64,000 nucleotides of DNA from Flavobacterium cauense R2A-7 (GTDB lineage Bacteria > Bacteroidota > Bacteroidia > Flavobacteriales > Flavobacteriaceae). The translations under genes were made by a program, and so were the position numbers. Within the stretch, counting starts at the first letter, position 1. Each line of letters starts with the position of its first letter. Shown here piece after piece: positions 46,435-55,749 of the stretch. The DNA is taken from assembly GCF_000498475.1 (NCBI RefSeq), contig NZ_AVBI01000012.1, positions 124,001 through 188,000 of the forward strand, in the 5' to 3' direction. The notes beneath the pieces were generated by a model. It did no database searches, had not been told where the DNA came from, and worked only from the letters and a program-made list of their open reading frames with translations.

Positions 46435-49400
46435 ATGAGTTTCATAAACAGCATATTAAAAGCTTTTGTGGGTGACAAATCCCAAAAAGACGTAAAGGCA
46501 ATTCAACCGATTATTGCCAAAATAAAGTCTTTCGAAAGTGCTTTAGCAGCATTATCACACGACGAACTGAGAGCAAAAACAACCTATTTCAAAGAGCAGA
46601 TTAAAGCCGCACGTGCTGAAAAAGATGCCAAAATTGAAACGTTGAAAAAAGAAGTTGACGCTACGGAAGACATCGACAAAAGAGAAGATTTATATGCAGC
46701 TATCGATGCAATCGAAAAAGAAGCTTATGAAATCTCCGAAAAAGTATTAAACGACATTCTTCCAGAAGCCTTTGCTGTCGTGAAAGAAACTGCACGTCGT
46801 TTCAAAGAAAACACACAAATTACGGTTACGGCTACTCCGAAAGACCGCGAATTGTCTGCATCAAAATCATACATCACTATTGAAGGAGACAACTCCGTTT
46901 GGGCAAACTCATGGGATGCTGCCGGAAAAGCCATTACTTGGGACATGATTCACTATGATGTTCAGTTAATTGGCGGTACCGTTTTGCATCAGGGTAAGAT
47001 TGCCGAAATGCAAACGGGTGAAGGTAAAACTTTGGTAGCAACTTTACCAATGTATTTAAATGCCTTAACCGGAAATGGAGTACACTTGGTAACCGTGAAT
47101 GATTACCTTGCCAAACGTGACAGCACTTGGAAAGCACCTTTATTCGAATTCCACGGGTTGACAGTGGATTGTATCGACAATCACCAACCGAATACTCCGG
47201 CACGTAGAAAAGCATACGAAGCAGATATCACTTACGGAACCAATAACGAATTCGGCTTCGACTACCTAAGAGATAACATGGCACATACACCGGGCGAATT
47301 GGTACAAAGGAAACACAACTACGCGATTGTCGATGAGGTGGATTCCGTATTGATTGACGATGCTCGTACACCATTGATTATTTCAGGTCCGGTTCCGCAA
47401 GGTGACCGTCATGAATTCAACGAGTTAAAACCGAAAATCGAAAACCTATACAACCTTCAACGTCAATTGGCTAACGGTTTCCTAACCGAAGCTAAACGTT
47501 TGATGAAAGAAGGAAATACCAAAGAAGCCGGTTTCCAAACGTTAAGAGCTTACCGTGCTTTACCAAAAAATAAGGCATTAATCAAATTCTTATCGGAAGA
47601 AGGCGTTAAACAATTGCTTCAGAAAACCGAAAACGAATACATGCAGGACAACAACCGCAAAATGCCGATTGTTGATGAAGCCTTGTATTTCGTAATCGAA
47701 GAAAAAAACAATCAGGTAGAATTAACGGATAACGGAATCAAATTCCTGTCACAGGACACTTCCGATGATTTCTTCATCCTTCCGGATATCGGTACCGAAA
47801 TTGCCAATATTGAGAAACAAAAATTAGCCAAAGAAGAAGAAGCCGAAGCCAAAGAACAATTGTTCCAGGATTTCGGAGTAAAAAGCGAGCGTATCCATAC
47901 GTTAACGCAACTTTTAAAAGCCTATACGTTATTCGAAAAAGATACGGAATACGTTATCATGGACAACAAAATTATGATTGTCGATGAACAAACCGGTCGT
48001 ATCATGGACGGTCGTCGTTATTCTGACGGATTACACCAAGCGATTGAAGCCAAAGAAAACGTAAAAATTGAAGCGGCAACACAAACGTTTGCAACAATTA
48101 CGTTACAGAATTACTTCCGTATGTACAGCAAATTATCGGGTATGACCGGTACTGCCGTTACAGAAGCAGGTGAATTCTGGGAAATCTACAAATTAGACGT
48201 AGTGGAAATTCCAACCAACAGAGGAATTGCCCGAAAAGATAAAGAAGACTTAATTTATCGTACCGTTCGTGAGAAATTCAACGCGGTGGCGGAAGACGTT
48301 CAGCAAATTGCAGCTTCGGGAAGACCGGTACTAATCGGAACTACTTCGGTTGAAATTTCCGAATTATTAAGCCGTATGTTGAAAATGCGCGGTGTTCAGC
48401 ATAATGTATTGAATGCGAAATTGCACAAACAAGAAGCTCAAATCGTTGCTGAAGCAGGTAAACCGGGCGTAGTTACCATTGCCACCAATATGGCAGGTCG
48501 TGGTACTGACATCAAATTAACCGACGAAGTGAAAGCGGCTGGTGGTTTAGCCATCATCGGTACAGAACGTCACGATTCACGTCGTGTAGACCGTCAGTTA
48601 AGAGGTCGTGCAGGTCGTCAGGGAGATCCGGGAAGTTCACAGTTCTATGTGTCTTTGGAAGATAACTTAATGCGTTTGTTCGGTTCGGAAAGAGTTGCGA
48701 AAGTAATGGACCGAATGGGCATCAAAGAAGGCGAAGTAATTCAGCACTCCATGATGACCAAATCCATCGAAAGAGCGCAGAAAAAAGTAGAAGAAAACAA
48801 TTTCGGTACCCGTAAACGTTTATTGGAATACGATGATGTAATGAATGCACAACGTGAAGTGGTATACAAACGTCGTCGTCACGCTTTACACGGAGAACGC
48901 CTGAAAGTAGATTTAGCAAACATGATGTATGATTTGGCAGAATTGTTAGTAGAAAACAACAAAGCGGCCAAAGATTTCAAAAACTTCGAATTCGAATTGA
49001 TTCGTTATTTTGCCATCGAATCGCCGGTTTCCGAAAGTGATTTCAACAAACTTACCGAAATGGAAATCACCGGTAAAGTATACAAATCAGCTTTAGTACA
49101 TTACAACGAAAAACAGGAACGCAATGCTAAAGAAGCTTTCCCTGTTATCAAAAACGTTTTCGAAAACAATAACGGTCAGTTTGAGCGTATTGTGGTTCCG
49201 TTTACAGATGGTATCAAAACCCTTAATGTGGTTACCGATTTGGAAAAAGCTTATCAAACAGAAGGGAAAACCTTATTGGCCGATTTCGAAAAGAACATCA
49301 CTTTGGCCATTGTGGACGAAGCATGGAAAAAACACTTACGCAAAATGGACGAATTGAAACAATCGGTTCAGTTGGCCGTTCACGAGCAAAAAGATCCGTT

Positions 49401-49794
49401 GTTGATTTATAAATTCGAAGCCTTCAATTTGTTTAAAAACATGTTGGACGGTATCAATAAAGAAGTGATTTCATTCTTATTCAAAGGTGATTTACCATCG
49501 CAAAACCCGAATAACATTCAGGAAGCACAGGAAATCCCGGTTCAGGAAGATTACACCATTTCGAAAGAAGAAGTTTTAAATACGGATGAATTAGCGGCAA
49601 GAAACCGTGAAGCGGGGCAAATGCAACAGCAACAACAGCATGTTACTGAAACCATCGTACGCGATCAGCCAAAAATCAACCGTAACGATAACGTAACAAT
49701 CAAACACGTTATGAGCGGAAAAACCGAAACCATGAAATTCAAAAAAGCCGAGCCAATGCTGGCTTCTGGTGAATGGATTGTGGTTAATGAATAA
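46435..49794 (+). CDS. secA: Preprotein translocase ATPase SecA
   Basis: SecA is the motor that drives precursor proteins through SecYEG. Visible are the Walker A region EMQTGEGKTLVATLPMYLNA, the DEVDSVLIDDARTPLIISG motif, GTTSVEISELLSR, NMAGRGTDIKL and the DRQLRGRAGRQGDPGSSQFYVSLED block. At 1119 residues it is about 200 longer than E. coli SecA; the extra length lies in the N-terminal part and between the DEAD and later motifs, as in other Bacteroidota. The zinc-binding C-terminus of proteobacterial SecA is missing; instead it ends in a Gln-rich linker and KAEPMLASGEWIVVNE. Confidence 0.97.
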   Translation: MSFINSILKAFVGDKSQKDVKAIQPIIAKIKSFESALAALSHDELRAKTTYFKEQIKAARAEKDAKIETLKKEVDATEDIDKREDLYAAIDAIEKEAYEISEKVLNDILPEAFAVVKETARRFKENTQITVTATPKDRELSASKSYITIEGDNSVWANSWDAAGKAITWDMIHYDVQLIGGTVLHQGKIAEMQTGEGKTLVATLPMYLNALTGNGVHLVTVNDYLAKRDSTWKAPLFEFHGLTVDCIDNHQPNTPARRKAYEADITYGTNNEFGFDYLRDNMAHTPGELVQRKHNYAIVDEVDSVLIDDARTPLIISGPVPQGDRHEFNELKPKIENLYNLQRQLANGFLTEAKRLMKEGNTKEAGFQTLRAYRALPKNKALIKFLSEEGVKQLLQKTENEYMQDNNRKMPIVDEALYFVIEEKNNQVELTDNGIKFLSQDTSDDFFILPDIGTEIANIEKQKLAKEEEAEAKEQLFQDFGVKSERIHTLTQLLKAYTLFEKDTEYVIMDNKIMIVDEQTGRIMDGRRYSDGLHQAIEAKENVKIEAATQTFATITLQNYFRMYSKLSGMTGTAVTEAGEFWEIYKLDVVEIPTNRGIARKDKEDLIYRTVREKFNAVAEDVQQIAASGRPVLIGTTSVEISELLSRMLKMRGVQHNVLNAKLHKQEAQIVAEAGKPGVVTIATNMAGRGTDIKLTDEVKAAGGLAIIGTERHDSRRVDRQLRGRAGRQGDPGSSQFYVSLEDNLMRLFGSERVAKVMDRMGIKEGEVIQHSMMTKSIERAQKKVEENNFGTRKRLLEYDDVMNAQREVVYKRRRHALHGERLKVDLANMMYDLAELLVENNKAAKDFKNFEFELIRYFAIESPVSESDFNKLTEMEITGKVYKSALVHYNEKQERNAKEAFPVIKNVFENNNGQFERIVVPFTDGIKTLNVVTDLEKAYQTEGKTLLADFEKNITLAIVDEAWKKHLRKMDELKQSVQLAVHEQKDPLLIYKFEAFNLFKNMLDGINKEVISFLFKGDLPSQNPNNIQEAQEIPVQEDYTISKEEVLNTDELAARNREAGQMQQQQQHVTETIVRDQPKINRNDNVTIKHVMSGKTETMKFKKAEPMLASGEWIVVNE

Positions 49795-49814
49795 GTTTCA
49801 AAAAAGAAACCATT

Positions 49815-49846
49815 AAAAATCCCCGGCTCAGGTCGGGGATTTTTTT
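49815..49846 (+). terminator. secA terminator
   Basis: AAAAATCCCCG (49815-49825) pairs with CGGGGATTTTT (49834-49844). Its T run merges with the next promoter box. Confidence 0.88.
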
Positions 49847-49853
49847 ATATTTG
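49846..49853 (+). promoter_or_regulatory. -7 box TATATTTG directly after the secA terminator
   Basis: Exact TAnnTTTG, 13 nt before the ATG of the next gene. Confidence 0.5.
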
Positions 49854-49866
49854 AAAAAAATAAATC

Positions 49867-50442
49867 ATGAAAAACAGAATAGCACTTCTTTTATTGCTTG
49901 CCGCATCATTTGTTTCAGAACTGTACGCACAGGATTTGGCTTCCTTAAAAACCGAGGCAAAAAAAACGTATGAAGCGTCTGCCAATTTGAATTTTGATGC
50001 CATTTTTGAACATACTTACCCGAAAGTTTTTGATATCGTTCCCAAAGAACAGATGAAAGAAATGTTCGACCAGATGATGGCAAATGAAAATTTCTCCATT
50101 AAACTCATTCCTGTCGCTCCTAACTTCAAATTCGGTGAAATAAAAAAAATCGACAATAAGTTTTTCTGTGTTGTGGAACACGATAACGCCATGACCATGA
50201 AATTCAACAAGCCCATGGAAAACGCGGAAAACCTGACCGAAACATTCAAAACATCCATGAAGGCGGACGATGTAACATACGATAAAGCCACCAATACGTT
50301 CTCAATCAAGATGCGCTCCACCATGATTGCCGTTGCCGATGAGTTGACCAAAAACAAATGGAAGTTTTTGAACAACGATAAAAGCGGACAGCTTTTCAGC
50401 ATGATTTTTAATGAAAAAACAAAAACCGAGCTGGGTTTTTAA
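49867..50442 (+). CDS. Exported protein of unknown function, paralogue 1
   Basis: The 191-residue product has a signal peptide (ending SELYAQ) and a soluble domain starting DLASLKTEAKKTYEASANLNFD. I do not recognise a named family. Its closest relative here is the next gene: both share the pattern KTxYEA-FDAIxxxTxPxVF, a central PxFxFxxIKxxDNxxxCVV block, the IAVADE/VAIADD-x-WKF motif and a C-terminal EKTKTELG/EKTRKQLG. The gene has its own promoter, which overlaps the secA terminator tail. Confidence 0.8.
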   Translation: MKNRIALLLLLAASFVSELYAQDLASLKTEAKKTYEASANLNFDAIFEHTYPKVFDIVPKEQMKEMFDQMMANENFSIKLIPVAPNFKFGEIKKIDNKFFCVVEHDNAMTMKFNKPMENAENLTETFKTSMKADDVTYDKATNTFSIKMRSTMIAVADELTKNKWKFLNNDKSGQLFSMIFNEKTKTELGF

Positions 50443-50532
50443 ATCAAAAAAACAGCGCAGTACTGAAGAATAAATCGTCAGGCAACGGTTGAATTGAATT
50501 GGTTTTTCTATATTTATAAAAAAAATCACTCC

Positions 50533-51111
50533 ATGAGGTTCAAAATCACATTGTTAACATTGTTAGTTTCCGTTGTTACCACAGCGCAGACTATCGATGA
50601 CTTAAAACGTGATACCAAAACACTCTATGAAGCAACTTACACTATGGCTTTTGATGCCATACTGGATTTCACCCACCCTTTAGTATTCAAGTTTATGGAA
50701 CGGGCTGATATGTATGGAGCCATGGACAGTGCTTTTCAAAATGACACTTACAGCATTCGCTATGTCTATACAACGCCTCATTTTGATTTTTCCGATATCA
50801 AAGTTTTAGACAACGGACTGTATTGTGTGGTGAGTTATGAAAATGCCATCAGGATGACCTATGAAAAACCGCTTACTTCTGAGACTGTAAAAGAAAAAAT
50901 AACCGAATCCATCCATAAGAACTTTCCAAATTCTATTGTTACTTTCGAAAAAGACCGCAATGCTTTTTACATCGTTAAAAACGACAAACTGGTAGCCATT
51001 GCTGATGATTTTACCGACGGAAAGTGGAAATTCATCAGCTTTGACCCCAAATACAAAGAATTGTTAGATGCTGTTATCACAGAAAAAACCAGAAAACAAC
51101 TGGGTTTATAA
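50533..51111 (+). CDS. Exported protein of unknown function, paralogue 2
   Basis: From the ATG at 50533 this 192-residue protein has a signal peptide (MRFKITLLTLLVSVVTTAQ) and aligns end to end with the preceding gene, so the pair arose by tandem duplication and has diverged strongly. The longer form from 50494 was rejected because it lacks a signal and reads through a promoter-like TTG-N17-TATATTTA (50489-50516). Its stop codon overlaps that of the opposing BNR gene: the two coding regions share six bases at 51106-51111. Confidence 0.8.
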   Translation: MRFKITLLTLLVSVVTTAQTIDDLKRDTKTLYEATYTMAFDAILDFTHPLVFKFMERADMYGAMDSAFQNDTYSIRYVYTTPHFDFSDIKVLDNGLYCVVSYENAIRMTYEKPLTSETVKEKITESIHKNFPNSIVTFEKDRNAFYIVKNDKLVAIADDFTDGKWKFISFDPKYKELLDAVITEKTRKQLGL

Positions 51112-52356
51112 CTTCGTTGTATTGCTCTTCGGTTCCTTCTCCAGTCGAACAATTTTATAACAAACCTTTTCCTCTTTACTTCCCTGACTCCAGGCCACCA
51201 ATACTTCTGAATCATTCAACGTTTTTATAATCGGAAAGGTTGCCATCACATTGTCTTCCGAAACAAAGCTTGTCGTAACAATTTCACCGTTTTTCGCTCT
51301 GCGCTGCAAACCAATTCGATTGAAATAATTCCCCTCAATTTCCGCCGTTTCATCCCATACAATTACCACATCTTTATCGTTGACAACCGTAATTTGGGGA
51401 TGCTTTGCCGAAGGATTGTCACTAACACTGTTCCTTTTTGAAAAAGTATTGCCGTTATCGGCTGAATTGGCATAAAAAACACCGGCTCCTCCTCCCATGG
51501 TAAACCATGCAAAATGCAATCCTTCTTTATTTTGCGTCATCGTCGGACCTGTGTGCGGACAACCATTGATTTTCCAATCATCCGGACTGATGCGTTTCGG
51601 CTCAGAAAAGGTCTTCCCGTTATCCGAAGAGTAACTCAGCACCATATCACGAATTTCATCGTTGATGATATCTCTGTAAGCGGTATAAATAACGCCGTTT
51701 TTTCCAATATACAAATCCGTTCGGCAACACTGACAGGTAGTTTCTCCAATGGATTTTTCATTTTGAAAACCATTTTTCCCTCTGGTTTCTGCATAATACA
51801 AAGACGAACCCTGCAAATCGGTTTTACTCCTGTTGTCCAGCCAGATTATTGCCGCTTCGCCATTTGGAAGCAAATCGATGTCAAAATAACGCTGATCGAT
51901 TCCGGCAGTATCTTTCACCAATTGCGTGGCCGGCGTCCAACTTTTTCCTTCATCAAACGATTGCGAATACTGAATGAGTCCGCCATACTTTTTCTTTGGA
52001 GTAGGATTGTCAATACCCCAAACCGCAATGATTTCCCCATTGGGTTTAAAAAGCATTTTAGGAGCGTTTTCCCCGTGCAACTCTACTCCTTTACTGGATG
52101 GAATTTCTATAGGTTGTCCAAATATTTTCAACTTTTCATCAAAAAAGGCGTAGCACAAAATCGCTGTTTCTCCTTTTATTTCTTTTCCGAAACTCATCAC
52201 CACTTTTCCATTGGCATCCGATGTGATAAACGGACAAGTAGTTATGGTTCCGGTTGCCGTAGTTATTGGGATTACCGAATTTGACATTGTCTGCGAATTA
52301 CTTTTCTGTAATGAAAACAACGTCATTACAAAAATCAAAAAAAGCTTATTGTTCAT
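51106..52356 (-). CDS. Exported BNR/sialidase-like propeller protein with CQCC motif
   Basis: From the ATG at 52356 the 416-residue product has a signal peptide (MNNKLFLIFVMTLFSLQKSNSQ). BNR-type propeller repeats follow, seen as SQSFDEGKSWTPATQL, SYSSDNGKTFSEPKRI and ANSADNGNTFSKRNSV. The fold is sialidase-like, but I see no full set of catalytic sialidase residues (Arg triad, Tyr/Glu), so enzyme activity is doubtful. A cysteine cluster CQCC (Cys208, 210, 211) with a further Cys nearby could bind metal. Its ATG lies 11 bp inside the 3' end of the TonB receptor gene, which implies translational coupling. Confidence 0.82.
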   Translation of the reverse strand: MNNKLFLIFVMTLFSLQKSNSQTMSNSVIPITTATGTITTCPFITSDANGKVVMSFGKEIKGETAILCYAFFDEKLKIFGQPIEIPSSKGVELHGENAPKMLFKPNGEIIAVWGIDNPTPKKKYGGLIQYSQSFDEGKSWTPATQLVKDTAGIDQRYFDIDLLPNGEAAIIWLDNRSKTDLQGSSLYYAETRGKNGFQNEKSIGETTCQCCRTDLYIGKNGVIYTAYRDIINDEIRDMVLSYSSDNGKTFSEPKRISPDDWKINGCPHTGPTMTQNKEGLHFAWFTMGGGAGVFYANSADNGNTFSKRNSVSDNPSAKHPQITVVNDKDVVIVWDETAEIEGNYFNRIGLQRRAKNGEIVTTSFVSEDNVMATFPIIKTLNDSEVLVAWSQGSKEEKVCYKIVRLEKEPKSNTTKL

Positions 52357-54499
52357 TGTTTTTCTTGTTAAGTTTAAGATGGTATTGCAAGCCAAAAACA
52401 AAAGTTCTTGGTGCTGCGGCTGTATAAGTTGGTGCTGAAGTTGCATTATTTCCGCGGGTTACGTTATAAGCATACAACTTATCGGTTAAGTTCATTGCAT
52501 TTACATAGCATTCCAATCCGCGCCATTGGTAACCGATTCGGGCATTAAAAACGTTGTAGCCGTCATACTTTACGGTATTTATCTGATTTTGGAACCAGCT
52601 TGAAACAAATTGCCATTCTACCGAAGTTCTCAATTTTGGCAGCCATTTCGGGTAATAACTTACCTCTGAATTTCCGGTCCATTTTGGAGCAAAAGGCATT
52701 TCAAAACCATTCAGATTTTTAACCGGATCGGAAGGTTTATCCGAAACTTTAAAATCGATGAAGGTATGTTGCGCCGTTGTGCCTCCCATTCTGATTCGGA
52801 ATTGTTCGTTCGGACAGTAATTTACTGCAAACTCAATTCCTTTGTGACGGGTTCTTCCTGCAGATTGGTAATCGGTGGAATTGTCGGGCTGACGAATGTT
52901 TAACAGCTCGTTTTTTCCTTCCATATAATAAAGTGAATATTCAAGATTTAGTTTTTTTCCGAAGAAACTCAACCAACCGCCTACTTCGTAATTGTCAAAT
53001 TCGGCAGATTTTAAGTTATAATAAAACTCGGCCGGAACACCGGTGCTTCCACCCGTTCCCGGTTTCGCTCTGAAAATGGAAGTCAGTCCCGGAGGCGCAA
53101 AGCCCTGAGCATAATTTCCGTAAAAACCGGCAAAATCAAACGGATTGTAATTCACACCCGATTTAAACGTAAACTGATCGTAGGTTTTGCTTCCGCTGGA
53201 AACATCAACATTGTTCGTATAATCCAGACTCATATTATCGTAGCGACCGCCAAGCGTAACCAAAACTCTATTGATCGGTTTAAAACTGACCTGAGAAAAA
53301 ACGGCTTTGTTGTATATTTTTGCATCATAATCGGCAAGGCGAATATCTGGTCGTTCGGCTGTGATTTCATAACTGCTTACGGTTTGTCCTCCCGGATTCA
53401 GATTTGATTTCAAATCAATTTGATATGCATTATAAGTCACCGGAGAATAATCGAACAATCCGCCTGCCACCAATGATGTCGACAGAAAATCAAACTTCTG
53501 ATTGTGCTGTCCGATAACCCCATAACTTTTGAAATTATTGGTATTGATTTCACCTTTTGCTGTTGTTTGCCCTTGTGTCCAACGAATTCCGTAAGCTGGA
53601 TTCTGACCTAATTTATTATCTCGAGTGAATGCCGTTAAAGAAGAATGCGAATTGTCGTTCCAATCGCGCTCGAAAGTCAGTTTACTTCGTAAGGCGTCTG
53701 ATTTTCTGTAAGCAAAGTCGGTTTGACTTTTGTAGGTTCGGTTATAAAAATCGTTTTCGTTGATACTTCCACTCATGTTGGAATTGTATTTCCCGTAAAA
53801 AACAGTTCCAATCAATCGGGTTTTGGTGTTGATATTGTAATCGATTCTGGCGTTGATATTGTCTTTGTTATAATCGGAATACGTCATCCAGGAATCGCGT
53901 TGCGCACTTGATAATCCCGCAATATGAAAACCGACTTTCCCGATAGTTGTCCCTCCGGCCGCCTGAAATCGTTTATAACCCCACTGATCCGCCTGAATTC
54001 CGATTTTAAACTCGGGTTGTAACGATGGTTTTAAAGAAATCAGATTGACGGCACCGCCAACTGCCTCCGGACCATACAAAGAAGAAACCGGACCTTTCAC
54101 CACTTCAATGCTCTGAAGGTTGAACTGATTGATTTCCAAAAGCGCATTGTGATTGAAAATCCCCATCGGACGAATCGGTAAACCGTCTTCGAGGTATAAA
54201 TAATAAGAATTGGTGGTCATCGGCTGACGAATCGCCATCGAATGCTGCTCGTTTCCTAAATTCACCATTAAAACACCGGGCGTTTTGTTTATGATTTCGT
54301 AAACCGCTGTAGCTTTGGTTTCGTTAATTGTTTTTTGAGTGATTTTTGAAATCGCAACAGGCACTTCTCTTTTTAGTGTAACACTGCGACTTGCTGTAAC
54401 CACAACATTTTCCAGTTGTTTTACATTTACGGTATCTTTTGGAGCCTGTCCATAAGATAGTTGCCCTATAACCAATAAGGCAAGGAATATTCTTTTCAT
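52346..54499 (-). CDS. TonB-dependent receptor
   Basis: The 717-residue outer-membrane receptor has a signal peptide (ending LSYGQ), a TonB-box/plug start (QLENVVVTASRSVTLKREVPVAISKIT), plug signatures (INKTPGVLMVNLGNEQHSMAIRQ and VEVVKGPVSSLYGPEAVGGAVNLIS) and a barrel ending in FVFGLQYHLKLNKK. Unlike SusC proteins it lacks an N-terminal regulatory-like domain. Wording resembles cobalamin/copper/iron-type receptors (BtuB/OprC group). It sits between a small Cys-motif protein and the BNR protein, all on the minus strand; metal import is inferred from context only. Confidence 0.9.
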   Translation of the reverse strand: MKRIFLALLVIGQLSYGQAPKDTVNVKQLENVVVTASRSVTLKREVPVAISKITQKTINETKATAVYEIINKTPGVLMVNLGNEQHSMAIRQPMTTNSYYLYLEDGLPIRPMGIFNHNALLEINQFNLQSIEVVKGPVSSLYGPEAVGGAVNLISLKPSLQPEFKIGIQADQWGYKRFQAAGGTTIGKVGFHIAGLSSAQRDSWMTYSDYNKDNINARIDYNINTKTRLIGTVFYGKYNSNMSGSINENDFYNRTYKSQTDFAYRKSDALRSKLTFERDWNDNSHSSLTAFTRDNKLGQNPAYGIRWTQGQTTAKGEINTNNFKSYGVIGQHNQKFDFLSTSLVAGGLFDYSPVTYNAYQIDLKSNLNPGGQTVSSYEITAERPDIRLADYDAKIYNKAVFSQVSFKPINRVLVTLGGRYDNMSLDYTNNVDVSSGSKTYDQFTFKSGVNYNPFDFAGFYGNYAQGFAPPGLTSIFRAKPGTGGSTGVPAEFYYNLKSAEFDNYEVGGWLSFFGKKLNLEYSLYYMEGKNELLNIRQPDNSTDYQSAGRTRHKGIEFAVNYCPNEQFRIRMGGTTAQHTFIDFKVSDKPSDPVKNLNGFEMPFAPKWTGNSEVSYYPKWLPKLRTSVEWQFVSSWFQNQINTVKYDGYNVFNARIGYQWRGLECYVNAMNLTDKLYAYNVTRGNNATSAPTYTAAAPRTFVFGLQYHLKLNKKNNEQ

Positions 54500-54599
54500 T
54501 TTGATAAGTATAATGATTGCATAATGCTCTTCTTCGGCTAAACCAAAGCAAGAAAGTATACCGTTGTCAATACAACAGCATTAAAACAGTAAACAATAA

Positions 54600-54968
54600 T
54601 TATACAGTAGGCGGATGAAAAGCAGGTTTGCTGTTTTCGTAAAAATAAGAATCGGAATACTTCGCATTGATCGATTTCTGAATTGGAAAATTCAACATAA
54701 CCACTTCGAGCGAAGTCAGTTTTTGGATGAATAAAACTTCGAATTCCGAATGCGAAACTTTTTTATCAGAAGAAACCGGAGTGTCGTTTTCGGAAGCTTT
54801 TGCCAATTCTTTCATCAAATGACATTTTCCGTTACACTTCATTTCGGGTTTGGCTTTGTTTTCACAAAGTTCTTTTACAATGTAATCGTAATTCAATACG
54901 TATTCCAAAACCGGAAGAATCGGTTTCATCACGAAGAGGAATACTATAATTACAATTGCATTTTTCAT
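54600..54968 (-). CDS. Small membrane-anchored protein with CNGKC motif
   Basis: The 122-residue product has a hydrophobic N-terminal helix (AIVIIVFLFVMKPILPVLEYVL), the motif KCNGKCHLMKEL with a preceding Cys (ELCENKAKPEMKCNGKC), and a His-Pro-Pro C-terminus (PAFHPPTV). Similar small proteins precede TonB receptors in flavobacterial genomes, as far as I recall. The cysteines, His and Met suggest copper or another soft metal, but this is unproven. It is the first gene of the three-gene minus-strand unit. Confidence 0.75.
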   Translation of the reverse strand: MKNAIVIIVFLFVMKPILPVLEYVLNYDYIVKELCENKAKPEMKCNGKCHLMKELAKASENDTPVSSDKKVSHSEFEVLFIQKLTSLEVVMLNFPIQKSINAKYSDSYFYENSKPAFHPPTV

Positions 54969-55183
54969 ATATGTAAAATTAATTTACCAGAGGTCATATA
55001 TGGTATCGCTTTTATTTATTTGATTTTTGCTGACGCAAACAGTTTTTATGGCGATTTCATAAACCAAAGATACTTCATAATTCCAATGTCAAACCTGATT
55101 TTTATCAGATTTCCAAAAATTATCCGTTTTCTTTCCTTTTTTAAAAAAGAACCGCAAAGCTTCTCCTATCTAAATCAAAAACC

Positions 55184-55191
55184 TACTTTTG
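55184..55191 (+). promoter_or_regulatory. -7 box TACTTTTG
   Basis: Exact TAnnTTTG, 41 nt before the ATG at 55233. Confidence 0.5.
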
Positions 55192-55232
55192 CATACTATT
55201 TATGATTATCCATTCATTTCAGAAAATACAAA

Positions 55233-55640
55233 ATGCCAAATACTCAAACCTTTACCACTTTTTTCGACGCTGTAAAATCAAGCATTACCAACGGGACTTT
55301 CGCCAAATTAACGCTGACAAAAACGATTGGCCAACCGGAATTACAGAATATTTATGTGAGAACTACGGTGGAAAACGGTATTTTAAAATTATCGGTTATC
55401 CATAAAATCTATAACGAAGGATTACAGGAAATTGAAAAAATTGTTGAAATGGATGACATGGAAGCGGAATTAATCCCTTACATCAACAATCCGTTTATGT
55501 GGGTACTGTTGTTTACCACGGAAGCCGATGTAACCATGAAACTAAACAAAAAACGCATTGCCAACATTACCGAGCAACCACCCACTTTTAAAAATCCGGA
55601 TGCAACTTTAGCCGACTTTAGAAACGGAAATACTATTTAA
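55233..55640 (+). CDS. Conserved hypothetical protein, 135 aa
   Basis: I do not recognise a named domain. The protein is soluble and mixed alpha/beta: FFDAVKSSITNGTFAKLTLTK, ELQNIYVRTTVENGILKLSV, then NPFMWVLLFTTEADVTMKLNKKRIAN. There is no signal peptide. It looks like a complete small domain with a conserved-looking core and is preceded by a promoter box. A long inverted repeat follows its stop codon. Confidence 0.72.
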   Translation: MPNTQTFTTFFDAVKSSITNGTFAKLTLTKTIGQPELQNIYVRTTVENGILKLSVIHKIYNEGLQEIEKIVEMDDMEAELIPYINNPFMWVLLFTTEADVTMKLNKKRIANITEQPPTFKNPDATLADFRNGNTI

Positions 55641-55662
55641 TCTGAAATAAAAGCACTGCTTT

Positions 55663-55734
55663 TGTCATTCCGACGTAAGGAGGAATACCATTTGTTATTC
55701 AAATCATGAGATTCCTCCTTACGTCGGAATGACA
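55663..55734. repeat. Perfect 24-bp inverted repeat between convergent genes
   Basis: 55663-55686 is the exact reverse complement of 55711-55734, with a 24-nt AT-rich spacer. The arm contains TTCCGACGTAAGGAGGAAT. It lacks a T run, so although it lies between convergent genes it looks more like a miniature repeat than a standard terminator. Confidence 0.9.
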
Positions 55735-55749
55735 GTTATAAACAGTAAA

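Noticed and set aside
51514..52284. Plus-strand ORF of 256 codons
   Set aside because: It is a mirror of the BNR gene; the minus strand has the signal peptide and BNR motifs, while this frame has no recognisable domain.
54500..54599. Possible riboswitch or Fur site between the TonB receptor and the CNGKC gene
   Set aside because: No cobalamin-type conserved box or clear palindrome could be recognised by eye.
54750..55205. Plus-strand ORF of 151 codons
   Set aside because: It overlaps the CNGKC protein gene on the other strand, is rich in Phe/Ile from AT-rich sequence and contains the promoter box of the gene at 55233.
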